Shown: one piece after another, positions 6,780-14,270 of the stretch | Position numbering within the stretch: the first letter of the stretch is position 1 | Layout: each line of letters opens with the position of its first letter | IMG/VR virus record: IMGVR_UViG_3300009194_000053 | Location: 1-22,112 of that record | Source: a virus | DNA length: 22,112 nt | Reading direction: 5' to 3' (one strand) | Translations under genes and position numbers: made by a program | Notes under the pieces: generated by a model | Told to the model about the DNA's origin: nothing | What the model saw: the letters and a program-made list of their open reading frames with translations, nothing else | The model's database searches: none

Positions 6780-6920
6780 TCACTCCGCTGGTGGGGCTTC
6801 TGCTGGCTTGGCCTGCTCTTGAATCTTGACGATCAAGGGCCATGCACCTGACTTGGATGGCAATTCACCCAAGACATTCAGAATGAATTGCACTTCGTTG
6901 GCGTCAAGACTCAAATTCAT
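6780..6920 (-). CDS. Conserved small phage protein (46 aa)
   Basis: The frame begins MNLSLDANEVQFILNVLGEL and continues PSKSGAWPLIVKIQEQAKPA. The pattern (helical N-terminus, V-L-G-E-L-P-S/T-K-S-G-A, then L-x-x-K-I-x-x-Q) is common among very small phage proteins. It overlaps the preceding gene by ATGA and carries the SD of the next gene in its last codons. It has no membrane segment. The function is unknown; the conserved GELP-x-KSGA core suggests a small helical binding protein. Confidence 0.7.
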   Translation of the reverse strand: MNLSLDANEVQFILNVLGELPSKSGAWPLIVKIQEQAKPAEAPPAE

Positions 6921-7222
6921 GCCGCGCTCCAGGGTGTGCCAGTGGCAACCACAGGATTCTTCTGCAAGGCGATCTGTGCAGCCAAAGCAGCTTCGGTGGC
7001 TGTCTTGTCAACGCCCGATGACCAGCACCAATCCAAAACCTCTTGCATGGTCACATCAGAATAAGGAATAGTGGGTGCAGCCTCGGCAAAGCTGCAAGTG
7101 GAATAGATGGAGGCTGTGTAGTCGCCATCAACAGCAGAGGCAGTCCAATGGGCGGTCGTGATGAAGCCGTTGGCGGTTTCGTAGTCGGTTTGGGTGATAA
7201 CCCAGTTGTATGCGATGGTCAT
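6917..7222 (-). CDS. Conserved phage protein, beta-rich (101 aa)
   Basis: The protein opens MTIAYNWVITQTDYETANGF, then ITTAHWTASAVDGDYTAS. An N-terminal beta-sandwich-like half is followed by a helical half containing TMQEVLDWCWSSGVDKTATE and ALAAQIALQKNPVV. This matches a frequent family encoded just after tail fibre genes (DUF7936 is my tentative label). AAAGGA precedes the ATG at 7-base spacing, in the only sizeable gap of the window. It may be a small virion or fibre-associated protein; the role is inferred from position only. Confidence 0.72.
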   Translation of the reverse strand: MTIAYNWVITQTDYETANGFITTAHWTASAVDGDYTASIYSTCSFAEAAPTIPYSDVTMQEVLDWCWSSGVDKTATEAALAAQIALQKNPVVATGTPWSAA

Positions 7223-7269
7223 GGTGATTTCCTTTCAGGGGGTTAAATTGAGTCAGAAATTAAATGGTG
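7223..7269 (-). other. Largest intergenic gap (47 bases)
   Basis: This gap between the tail fibre and the 101 aa gene holds the SD of the latter (AAAGGA). A 6-bp A/T-rich inverted repeat (AATGGT / ACCATT) overlaps the fibre stop codon. I see no convincing promoter or terminator. Confidence 0.5.
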
Positions 7270-9243
7270 TTAAGCAACCATTAAAGCGCCAGCCAGCACA
7301 TACAAGTCACCAGACGCAAGACCACTAGCTGATGTTGGAAGGTTTTGAATATTCATGCGGATTGTCGATGTTGCATTGTTCCATTTAACTGTTAATCCGT
7401 TTGTGGCCGAAGTGACCCCTGCTTGTATTAGGTTTCTGTCTGCGCCACCCGGAACAATTACTGAAAGTCTTGCAAAAGCGGTGGTAGTCCCCACCAGCAA
7501 GTCCCCCCCGCTGGTGATACGGGCGCGTTCGGTGTTGGAAGTCAAAAATGCTAAATAACCAGCGCCAGTAGTGCCAAGTTGGAAGCCACCGGTAGATGCG
7601 GAAAGCACGTTTGTAAAATCAGTTCCAGTAAAAGTCAGTTCATTCGTGGCGTTTGCGTTGTCAATAATGACTGTGCCAGCAACGTGAAGTTTTGCTCCCG
7701 GCGATGTAGTCCCAATACCCAAATTCCCACTCGCATCCAGCGTCATCGCCTGAGTAAAGCTAATAGCGTTACCTGCTGTGCCGGAGGGGGCGGTGAACCA
7801 GCGATGTGTTCCGTCTACCTGACCATACGCGGCGGCAAAGTCAGTGTTGATGTAACGATTATTTGAACCGTCAAAGTAATAGTTTGAACCAAGGAAGGTG
7901 TCGTTCGCCGTATTGTTGTAAAGCGCAGTTGAAAGAATTTGCAAAGCACGCGAAGAACCCCAAGCACTCGGAGTAACTCCCAAGCCGAGGTTGCCGGAAG
8001 CATTCAGTTGCATACTGTTGCTTGTACCAGCCGTAAATTGCAAAACAGAATCAAGTCCAGACCCATAGGAAGAACCATACGCAATGATGTATGCGGTGGA
8101 ATCTGAGTTTGAATAGATTGATCGACCTGTGGCGCTTGGGCCGTAAATCCATGCTGTGCCAGAAGTTCCGAGTTGAATGTTGCCGTTGACTGTTAGTTTC
8201 TCGGTAGGCGAACCCGTTCCAATACCCACGTTGCCAATACCATTAAGAAACAACTGGTGTGTGTTGTACGTGCCAACGGTTGCCGTACCTGTTTCAAAAG
8301 AAAGTAGGTTACTGGATGCGCTGGAAGAAATAGATGAGCGAATTCTGTTTTTCTGGACAGTGGCAAATGTTGTGTTGCCAAACAAAATGGCATCGCCTAA
8401 AGCGCTATCAATGCCCCCGCCGTTAAACTGAGCAGCGCCACCGCTGACTTCAAGTTTTTGCGAAGGCGAACTCGTCCCAATACCCAACCCTGTCGAGGTC
8501 AGGCGCATTTGTTCGGAGCCGCTGATGGCAAATTGAAATGATGTCGCTTGAAAATCGAGTGTGGAATTTGCACTCCCGGCATCGTTAATCACATTTAACA
8601 AAACACCACCAGAACCAAAAGTAGAGTTTTGCCAAAGCATATTCGCGTTGGCCTGTGGTCTTACTTGGAGAATTCCAAGAGAGCTTGCAACGCCTACTCC
8701 CAAACCTGTGCCGTTGTACGTCAGCGCACTCCCCGTAGTCAGGACTTTGCTGCCGTTGAGGTAGGCCACGCCGTTGGCTGTGCCGCCGGATAGGGTGACT
8801 GCACCAGAAGCAGACAGCGTGGTAAAAGCACCGGCTGCTGGTGTTGTAGCGCCAACAGTGCCGTTGATGTTGAAGTTGGCCGCTGTGCCTGTGATGTTCG
8901 TGCCGACCAGTGCCGATGGTGTTCCCAGGGCTGGCGTCACCAGTGTTGGCGAGGTGGCCAAGACATTGTTGCCTGTGCCAGTATTGGTCACCGAAACCAC
9001 GTTCTTGCTGGAGTCCAAGGCCAAGGCTGTCGAGGCAGTCAAGGCCGACAAGTTGGCCGTGCCACCCACCACCAAGGTCTTGCCGGAGCCAACATTCAGG
9101 CCCACCGATGTGCCTGTGCCGTTGGCAGCAAAGACCGCATCCACCGAATCCAAGTCGGTGTTGATCTTTGTGCCCCAGGTGTCAGTCGATGCACCGACCT
9201 CTGGTTTGGTCAGCAATAAATTCGTGGTGGTTGTATCAGCCAT
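7270..9243 (-). CDS. Tail fibre protein
   Basis: A 657 aa protein. The N-terminus [20 protein letters not shown] (7-26) is the usual virion-attachment motif of this fibre family. The shaft is rich in Gly, Thr, Ser and Asn with beta-helix character. The motif G-I-G-T-x-S-P-x-x-K-L-x-V recurs at about 254-266, 340-352 and 510-521, with degenerate copies near 419 and 583. There is no recognisable C-terminal intramolecular chaperone; the protein ends [18 protein letters not shown]. It probably trimerises and contacts the host surface. It lies 8 bases after the repeat protein and before the 47-base gap. Confidence 0.85.
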   Translation of the reverse strand: MADTTTTNLLLTKPEVGASTDTWGTKINTDLDSVDAVFAANGTGTSVGLNVGSGKTLVVGGTANLSALTASTALALDSSKNVVSVTNTGTGNNVLATSPTLVTPALGTPSALVGTNITGTAANFNINGTVGATTPAAGAFTTLSASGAVTLSGGTANGVAYLNGSKVLTTGSALTYNGTGLGVGVASSLGILQVRPQANANMLWQNSTFGSGGVLLNVINDAGSANSTLDFQATSFQFAISGSEQMRLTSTGLGIGTSSPSQKLEVSGGAAQFNGGGIDSALGDAILFGNTTFATVQKNRIRSSISSSASSNLLSFETGTATVGTYNTHQLFLNGIGNVGIGTGSPTEKLTVNGNIQLGTSGTAWIYGPSATGRSIYSNSDSTAYIIAYGSSYGSGLDSVLQFTAGTSNSMQLNASGNLGLGVTPSAWGSSRALQILSTALYNNTANDTFLGSNYYFDGSNNRYINTDFAAAYGQVDGTHRWFTAPSGTAGNAISFTQAMTLDASGNLGIGTTSPGAKLHVAGTVIIDNANATNELTFTGTDFTNVLSASTGGFQLGTTGAGYLAFLTSNTERARITSGGDLLVGTTTAFARLSVIVPGGADRNLIQAGVTSATNGLTVKWNNATSTIRMNIQNLPTSASGLASGDLYVLAGALMVA

Positions 9244-9251
9244 ATTTCACC

Positions 9252-10013
9252 TCATGCGGCAATTTGCCAGGTTTCACTATTGTCTGCGATAGGTGTCCAG
9301 CTTTCGCTGTTATCACTGACCGCAGACCAGGTTTCTGATGTGTCCGAAATCGGGGACCAGCTTTCGCTGGTGTCACTGATCGCAGACCACGTTTCGGATG
9401 TGTCGGATTCTGCTTCCCATTTTAGGCGACCATCCACCGCCATGGCAGACTGTGCAGCCATCACCAGCGCAAATGACTGCCGCCGAGTTGCCGCCACAGA
9501 CATGGAGGACGCAGCAGTAATCACCACCGACTGGTTGACGATCACGCTGGTGCTGACCGTCATCACCCCAAAGTCTTCAATCAATATCTGGATCAGCGGC
9601 ACGCGCACCGCATTCACGGCCATCGTGCTGGCATCCACAGCCGTGGCACTGGCAATAGCCACGCGCAGGGCCGCAGCAGAGACGCTAGAGGCCGATGCAG
9701 CCGTAGCCGCACCTATGGCATACCGAACACCCGCCACGGCCACGCTGCTGGCGCTGGAGGCCGTAGCAGACGCCAGCGCCACCCTTGTTGCCGACACCGA
9801 TGCGCCACTGGAGGCCGCAACAGTGAATGAGGCCGACTTGACCACATTGGCCGCAGCCGATACCGTGCTGGCAGCGGAAACAGAAAACGCACCCAGACAG
9901 ATGCGTTTTGCGTCCACAGCCACCGTGCTGGTGGCTGCAAAGGTGGCAGCCCCGAGGCTTACGCCATAGGAGTAATTGCCACCACCATATGGGCCAATGC
10001 CATATGCAGCCAT
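9252..10013 (-). CDS. Ala/Ser/Val-rich repeat protein with SETW decapeptide repeats (putative appendage protein)
   Basis: A 253 aa protein made of three parts. Residues 1-18 are Gly/Tyr-rich (MAAYGIGPYGGGNYSYGV). About residues 20-200 are irregular ~20-residue repeats of the form A-x-A-x-x-A-S-S-V-S-V-A-A-x-R-V, suggesting a stacked beta-structure. The last 51 residues are five decapeptides (SDTSETWSAI, SDTSESWSPI, SDTSETWSAV, SDNSESWTPI, ADNSETWQIA) encoded by an alternating 30/60-base DNA repeat. S-E-T/S-W repeats occur in other phage neck or fibre proteins. The gene lies between the Gp80-like gene and the tail fibre, so a structural role is likely but inferred. Confidence 0.7.
   Translation of the reverse strand: MAAYGIGPYGGGNYSYGVSLGAATFAATSTVAVDAKRICLGAFSVSAASTVSAAANVVKSASFTVAASSGASVSATRVALASATASSASSVAVAGVRYAIGAATAASASSVSAAALRVAIASATAVDASTMAVNAVRVPLIQILIEDFGVMTVSTSVIVNQSVVITAASSMSVAATRRQSFALVMAAQSAMAVDGRLKWEAESDTSETWSAISDTSESWSPISDTSETWSAVSDNSESWTPIADNSETWQIAA
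9255..9408 (-). repeat. 30/60-base tandem repeat coding for the SETW decapeptides
   Basis: Five consecutive 30-base units encode S/A-D-T/N-S-E-T/S-W-x-x-x. Odd and even units differ (SETW versus SESW), so the better DNA match is at 60-base spacing, pointing to duplication of a two-unit block. Confidence 0.8.
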
Positions 10014-10014
10014 G

Positions 10015-10413
10015 TCATGTCAATGTGACATCAAGGTCACCAGCAGGAATGCGCAGCACATCGCCATCGTTGATGGTGCGTGCTGTTGACAGCGCAGCCC
10101 AGGCGATCATGTTGCCGCCGGTGGATGCGTCAAAGATGGCAGCCCAGCCAATTGATCCCCAATTGCCGCCAGAGGCCGCAGCAAACTCGATGGCCGCAGC
10201 GTTGGTGGCCGTGGTGGGCGATGTGCCAGAAATGCTCATCGTGCCTGTGGCCACTCGGGCATATGCGTTGCCGGTCACCTCAGTGCCGCCACCCGTGTCA
10301 GAAGGCGCAGCCGTGAACAGGCCAACAAACCAAGCTGTCGGGCGAGTTGCTGTGCTATTGGTCAAAAGCCAAGTCAGCACCAGGCTTTCGGTGTGGTCGG
10401 TGAAAGATGACAT
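10015..10413 (-). CDS. Gp80-like virion/tail appendage protein
   Basis: A 132 aa protein. The order of motifs (TWLLTNSTATRPTAWFVGLF with TAAPSDTGGGTEV, then GNAYARVA, a Thr/Ala-rich beta region, GGNWGSIGWAAIFDASTGGN, and the terminal IPAGDLDVTLT) is that of a widespread small phage structural family (Gp80-like, a tentative label). These proteins are beta-sandwiches thought to decorate heads or fibres. One base separates its stop from the next start. Family membership is moderately sure; which part of the virion carries it is not. Confidence 0.75.
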   Translation of the reverse strand: MSSFTDHTESLVLTWLLTNSTATRPTAWFVGLFTAAPSDTGGGTEVTGNAYARVATGTMSISGTSPTTATNAAAIEFAAASGGNWGSIGWAAIFDASTGGNMIAWAALSTARTINDGDVLRIPAGDLDVTLT

Positions 10414-10424
10414 GGCTCAGTTCC

Positions 10425-11048
10425 TTATCCAAAAGTTTTTGCGCGGGTCAGCAGCGTGCCGCCCGATGATGCACCGCGATCATCCGCAGTCTGCAAATCA
10501 TTCAAGGCACGCTCATACAGCGTGGCCCATGTCTGGATTCTCGCATCGTCTTGCAAATATGGAGCAGCTTGCAACAGCGCACCATACAAATAAACGTCTG
10601 GGCTTGATGCCAAAAGCCAATTGCTGGTCACGCTATTTGATAACTTTGTCAACTTGGCGTAATAGGTCAACTCGGTCGTGTATGTCCCATCGGGCGTTGG
10701 CAAGATGCGAAATTGATTTCCCACCACGCCAAAGAACTTAGGCTTGCCACTGGCCGTGTAGCCAGATGACTGCTCATCCAGCAAATCAATCGTCAGGAAT
10801 TGCAAAGGCGTTGGCGGGTTGGTGCTGGTCAGCTTCAAGGATTTGGTCTCCAAGAAGTCAGCAGGCACAGCGCCATACTGCTGGTCAAAAGACGCATTGG
10901 CCCGAACAATCATTTGGCGGGTGCGCAGCGTGCGTTCAATCTGCGCCTCTGCCAAAGAAATGAAGTCGGGGATGGTGGCCGACAGGTCTGCCCTGTTTAG
11001 CCAGTCACCGATGGATGTCTTCAACTCTGCATATGTGCTAAGTGCCAT
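10425..11048 (-). CDS. SU10-type adaptor (head-tail connector) protein
   Basis: A 207 aa protein beginning MALSTYAELKTSIGDWLNRA, then IPDFISLAEAQIERTLRTRQM. This is the strongly conserved N-terminus of the adaptor family seen in SU10/phiEco32-like podoviruses, a ring that sits under the portal. The middle is beta-rich (LTIDLLDEQS, then TTELTYYAKLTKLS) and the C-terminal helix ends in basic residues. It overlaps the glycosyltransferase gene by 11 bases. The pairing with an SU10-type capsid gene supports the call. Confidence 0.85.
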   Translation of the reverse strand: MALSTYAELKTSIGDWLNRADLSATIPDFISLAEAQIERTLRTRQMIVRANASFDQQYGAVPADFLETKSLKLTSTNPPTPLQFLTIDLLDEQSSGYTASGKPKFFGVVGNQFRILPTPDGTYTTELTYYAKLTKLSNSVTSNWLLASSPDVYLYGALLQAAPYLQDDARIQTWATLYERALNDLQTADDRGASSGGTLLTRAKTFG

Positions 11049-11697
11049 TTTCAGCCTCTTTGTCCATTTCCTCCTTCACGATCCAGGTGTGGTCGTGCCG
11101 GAATTCAAACGTGCCGATGTGCCCAATCTCTTTCGACACATCGTGATCAATGTAAACCTTGTAGCCGAGTTCTTGCGCCTTCTTGCAGAAAAACACATCC
11201 TCGCCCATGTAGCCCCGTGTCGTTTGCCAAGGCATATCAAACCAAGGCTCTGACATCCCCTCAAACACCTCACGTTTGATCAGCATTATGCCCGTGCCAA
11301 TGCTGCCCACCTCTTGCAGACCTGTCGAATCTGGCATGGTGTAAATGGGGATGCGCTTGCCGTTCTCGTCATAGTCTTGCGCCGTTGGGCCAGTAGGCAT
11401 TCTGCGCCGTGCGCAGTTGGCAGCCACGATCTCTTTGTCGTGCGCCAAGAGCCTGCCCACCAAGTCTTGGGGAAACGTCATGTCGCTGTCGATGAACAGG
11501 ATATGGGTGCAGCCCTCACGCATGGCATCAAGGCACAGGTCGGCACGCTGATTCTGGATGATCGTGCCCTGCATCAATTTCAGACTGATGGCGTCTGAGG
11601 TGTTGAGCGTGTGGTACGCGACCATGTTGACAAGAGAATAGGTGTACTGCGTATGTACCTGATCTCGGGCTGGCGTGCAGACTGCGATGTAATTCAT
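11038..11697 (-). CDS. Glycosyltransferase, GT-A/GT2-like, inside the head module
   Basis: A 219 aa soluble protein. The fold signature is readable: the N-terminal strand MNYIAVCTPARDQVH, NQRADLCLDAMREG, then THILFIDSDMTFP containing the DxD metal/nucleotide-sugar motif (Asp70-Ser-Asp72). GTGIMLIKREVF and GEDVFFCKKAQELGYK follow, the latter being the usual acceptor-side E-D, and a C-terminal GHIG histidine. It overlaps the upstream gene by ATGA and the adaptor by 11 bases. The donor and acceptor are unknown. Position between the capsid and adaptor genes suggests virion or DNA sugar modification, or a host-surface target; all of these are inferred. Confidence 0.85.
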   Translation of the reverse strand: MNYIAVCTPARDQVHTQYTYSLVNMVAYHTLNTSDAISLKLMQGTIIQNQRADLCLDAMREGCTHILFIDSDMTFPQDLVGRLLAHDKEIVAANCARRRMPTGPTAQDYDENGKRIPIYTMPDSTGLQEVGSIGTGIMLIKREVFEGMSEPWFDMPWQTTRGYMGEDVFFCKKAQELGYKVYIDHDVSKEIGHIGTFEFRHDHTWIVKEEMDKEAENGT

Positions 11698-12011
11698 ACT
11701 TTTCCTGGTCGAGTTCTAAAAAATTGATTGTCAGAATCGTTGAGCCATTTCTTCATGTACTCCTGATCATCAATTTTTCCCTCGGCCTTCATCTTGTAAT
11801 ACAAGGCTTCCGGAATGCTTGCGACCAAGTGCCATTCCCCTGTCCAATTGGCTTTCTCGTCAACTGAATTGTAAATGGCTTTGTTGGCCTCGATGACATC
11901 TGTGACATCTTGCTGTGTCTGGATCGTCACCTCATCGGTGTCGGTGTTGTAGTGCCAGTGGCGGGTGATGCCTTGCTGGGCGTTTACATCAAACAGTTTT
12001 TTTTCAATCAT
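11694..12011 (-). CDS. Conserved protein of the head-completion region
   Basis: A 105 aa protein from ATG 12011: MIEKKLFDVNAQQGITRHWH, then YNTDTDEVTIQTQQDVTDVI, EWHLVASIPEALYYK, and the C-terminal WLNDSDNQFFRTRPGKV. This pattern is shared by proteins encoded just after capsid genes in many podoviruses; their function is not established. The start is odd: the ATG directly follows the U-tract of a strong terminator and has no proper SD, but the protein sequence clearly begins here. Longer in-frame versions would run back through the terminator and into the capsid gene. It ends in an ATGA overlap with the glycosyltransferase. Confidence 0.78.
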   Translation of the reverse strand: MIEKKLFDVNAQQGITRHWHYNTDTDEVTIQTQQDVTDVIEANKAIYNSVDEKANWTGEWHLVASIPEALYYKMKAEGKIDDQEYMKKWLNDSDNQFFRTRPGKV

Positions 12012-12042
12012 AAAAAAAAGGGCCAAGTTTCCTTGGCCCTTT
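12012..12042 (-). terminator. Rho-independent terminator after the major capsid gene
   Basis: On the minus strand an 11-bp perfect stem (AAAGGGCCAAG / CTTGGCCCTTT) with a GAAA tetraloop is followed by further T residues, 8 T in a row in total. It begins 10 bases after the capsid stop codon. The last T abuts the ATG of the next gene. This is a textbook intrinsic terminator. Downstream head and tail genes have no visible promoter, so it is probably leaky and lowers their level relative to the capsid, as the T7 terminator after gene 10 does. Confidence 0.93.
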
Positions 12043-12052
12043 CCGGTTTGGT

Positions 12053-13015
12053 TTAAGAAGTAACCAAGTCTGCGGCCAGGCCGTGGGCATTTTCTGCCAG
12101 CACTTTGTGACCCCATTCAACGATCAGCATACGCTTCTCGGCATCGCCTGTCTTGGCCAATTCGATCTGCTGGTAAGGACGCAGCACGGTCATCTTGGCG
12201 TAGTCAGGATCGATCACCCAGGCGTCACGCTCACGCTGGAAGCGGTTGGCGATGACTTGCACGTTGCCGAAATCGGAAACGTAGATGTCAACAGCGCCGA
12301 CCAGTGTTGCAGGCTTTGCACCACCATCGATGTTGAAACGGCTGGAGGCGATACCAGAGAAACCAGATACGCGCTGCTTGTTCACAGGACCGCACATCAG
12401 AATCTTTGGAGTGCCGCCAGCGGTCCACACCTTTTGGATGACGTTCTTCAGGATGGTTTCAGTGAAGGTACGCACGTTGCCATCGGTACGGGCGCTGTTT
12501 GGCAGCGTGGTGTACGATGGATCGACACCGTTGGTTTGCTTGTCGGTGTTGGTCTTGACGAAAGCACCCAGCGATGCAGTGGCGCGTGCAGTGGTGGAAT
12601 CACCAGCCACAGCGATAGCGCCGTTGAGCATAGAAAATTCCTGGTCACGCTTCATCTCAGCGCCACGCTTTGCGATCTGGTATGCCAGTTCGCTGCGGCG
12701 ACCAGCTTTGTTGACCACTTCTTCAGTGGCCGACAAGATGATGGTCTTGCGGCTGATCTGTGCGTAGTTTTGCAAACGCACAGTGGCAGTCACAGCATCA
12801 AAGCTGCCGACATCATCACCTTCCAATTGAGCATTGGCAGCGGCTGCGGCCAATGTGTCGGTTTGCCACTCAAATAAACTATTAGACACATTTTCGCGTC
12901 CAATATTACTCATATATGGCGTTTCTTCCGGTGCTATATTCGTTATAACATTGGAAAGATCTTCCCGAATGCCCTTGGCCGAATAGGTCAAGAATGTATT
13001 GCTAACAATAGCCAT
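12053..13015 (-). CDS. Major capsid protein, SU10 type
   Basis: A 320 aa protein with the family's typical start: FLTYSAKGIREDLSNVIT, NIAPEETPYMSNIGRENV, then FEWQTDTLAAA. This matches the SU10 major head protein family (formerly DUF5309), an HK97-fold capsid subunit. Later family features include QISRKTIILSATEEVVNKAG, KRGAEMKRDQEF, and the C-terminal DPDYAKMTVLRPYQQIELAK with a final VEWGHKVLAENAHGLA. GAGGT precedes the ATG at good spacing, so expression should be strong, and a terminator follows. The first ~55 codons are visibly richer in A/T (ATA, AGT, TTA, GGA, AAT) than the rest. Confidence 0.93.
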   Translation of the reverse strand: MAIVSNTFLTYSAKGIREDLSNVITNIAPEETPYMSNIGRENVSNSLFEWQTDTLAAAAANAQLEGDDVGSFDAVTATVRLQNYAQISRKTIILSATEEVVNKAGRRSELAYQIAKRGAEMKRDQEFSMLNGAIAVAGDSTTARATASLGAFVKTNTDKQTNGVDPSYTTLPNSARTDGNVRTFTETILKNVIQKVWTAGGTPKILMCGPVNKQRVSGFSGIASSRFNIDGGAKPATLVGAVDIYVSDFGNVQVIANRFQRERDAWVIDPDYAKMTVLRPYQQIELAKTGDAEKRMLIVEWGHKVLAENAHGLAADLVTS

Positions 13016-13020
13016 TTTGT

Positions 13021-14001
13021 TTACCTCAGTAAAAGTTCAATTGCAGAAGCCGCATCATCGACACGGCCAGTTTTTGCAAGACGCTGCTTTGCGCGGGTAC
13101 TCTCTGTTGTTGTCGAAACCCGACCTGCTGCACCAGGCTTGGCAGGTCGTGGGCCATTGTTCACCACGGGCTTGATGCCCTGTCGTTTGCTCACCATCTG
13201 GTCATAAAGCCCTGCTTTACGCAGAAGCAAAACCAGTCGGTGGTCGTAAACGCTTTTCAAGTCATCCTCAGAGAAACCTGCGGCCTTTGCAGATTCCACC
13301 ACCAGCGCCTTTTCGGCTTGCGCCTTCTTAGGATCTCGCCACTCGGGCAAGGCTGCCAGCAAGGCGTCCTTCTCTTTCGAGAGTTGTTCCTCCATGGCAC
13401 GCTGCTGCTCATATTGCGAAAGCTGAGATAACCGCTGCTGCTCGGCCTGAATAGCAAGGGCTTTCTCTTGTCTCTCGCGCATGACCTCTTTGGTCCTCAC
13501 CCATTCGATGGGGTCTTCGTTATAAAGACGGTCCATATCGACTTGTGGCTCGGTCGCTTGAAGTTGTGCTTGCAATGCTCCCAACAACTGAGCGTACTGT
13601 TGACGCTCGGCCCGAACTGCCTGCGTTTCTTGCTCGACTTGCTTGCGCACTTCGGCAATCTGCTGCGTTTTTCGGGTGTAGTCCTGTGTCCGCGAATAGC
13701 CGTTTTGGAGTTCCTCCAGAGTCACAGCCACTTCCTTGCCATCAACTTTGACGGTGAAAGTCTGCGTCTGTTCTTGCTCCTCTTGCCCTTCGCCTTCTTC
13801 GGACTGTTCCTCTGCTGTTTCTTCCTCTGGCGCGTCTTCCACACCAGAGTCATCCACATCAGAGGCCGCTGTCTCGGTGTCCTCCTCGGACTCCTCGACT
13901 TGCTGCGTCTCGTCAACTTCTGCTTGTCCCTGTTCGGGGGCTAACATTGCCGAGATAGCACTGGCCGCATCGGCCATGTTCATTGCTTGAGATTCTGACA
14001 T
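13021..14001 (-). CDS. Capsid scaffolding protein
   Basis: A 326 aa protein with the composition of phage scaffolds. An acidic, disordered N-terminal third is followed by a small folded segment (TFTVKVDGKEVAVTLEELQN, then GYSRTQDYTRKTQQIAE). A long Gln/Glu/Arg-rich coiled coil (roughly 110-225) and a basic C-terminus (TRAKQRLAKTGRVDD) follow. Basic C-termini of scaffolds typically contact the capsid protein, encoded 5 bases downstream. Two tandem ATGs (14004 and 14001) follow GAGGT; the second has the better spacing. The protein should be absent from mature virions. Confidence 0.87.
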   Translation of the reverse strand: MSESQAMNMADAASAISAMLAPEQGQAEVDETQQVEESEEDTETAASDVDDSGVEDAPEEETAEEQSEEGEGQEEQEQTQTFTVKVDGKEVAVTLEELQNGYSRTQDYTRKTQQIAEVRKQVEQETQAVRAERQQYAQLLGALQAQLQATEPQVDMDRLYNEDPIEWVRTKEVMRERQEKALAIQAEQQRLSQLSQYEQQRAMEEQLSKEKDALLAALPEWRDPKKAQAEKALVVESAKAAGFSEDDLKSVYDHRLVLLLRKAGLYDQMVSKRQGIKPVVNNGPRPAKPGAAGRVSTTTESTRAKQRLAKTGRVDDAASAIELLLR

Positions 14002-14009
14002 CATTTACC

Positions 14010-14270
14010 TCAAATTAGTGTCTGCGTGCGCCCGGCAGATTTCTGTGCAATCTTGCCGTTGTCCATGATCTTGATCAACTCTTGTCGCAGGCCATCAATG
14101 GCTTGCAACATGCACCAAGCGGTTTCCCGCTTGGCAGACTCTTCGGGTTTTGATGACCGAAAAATCCAAAGCTGATCATTCTCAAGTTTTGCAATCGCAG
14201 TGTTGAGCGTGTCATCCTCAAGAATCTGCTGGGCCTTGCGGCCCTTCCTAATTTGGTCTTCGTTGGTCAC
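14010..14270 (-). CDS. Conserved small protein between portal and scaffold (86 aa)
   Basis: The frame starts at GTG in a GTGA overlap with the portal stop. The protein is almost all helical: MTNEDQIRKGRKAQQILEDD, then AIAKLENDQLWIFRSSKPEE, SAKRETAWCMLQAIDGLRQE, and LIKIMDNGKIAQ. This helical, charged pattern (R-K-G-x-x-A-x-x-I-L, then R-E-x-x-W/A-x-x-L-x-A) occurs in many phages beside portal genes. It may be a portal- or scaffold-associated assembly factor; the exact role is unknown. Short coiled-coil pairing is likely. Confidence 0.75.
   Translation of the reverse strand: MTNEDQIRKGRKAQQILEDDTLNTAIAKLENDQLWIFRSSKPEESAKRETAWCMLQAIDGLRQELIKIMDNGKIAQKSAGRTQTLI

Noticed and set aside
7250-7280. 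Inverted repeat AATGGT / ACCATT at the end of the fibre gene
   Set aside because: Only 6 bp, A/T-rich, 8-base loop and no T-run afterwards, so not a convincing terminator.
8774-9292. Plus-strand frame opposite the tail fibre start
   Set aside because: Composition (Val/Pro/Ala/Thr) is the reverse complement of the Gly/Thr/Asn-rich shaft; no SD and no recognisable protein.
9280-9969. Plus-strand frame of 229 codons opposite the repeat protein
   Set aside because: It is open because the opposite strand is Ala/Ser/Val-rich; the minus frame has an SD context and fits the operon.
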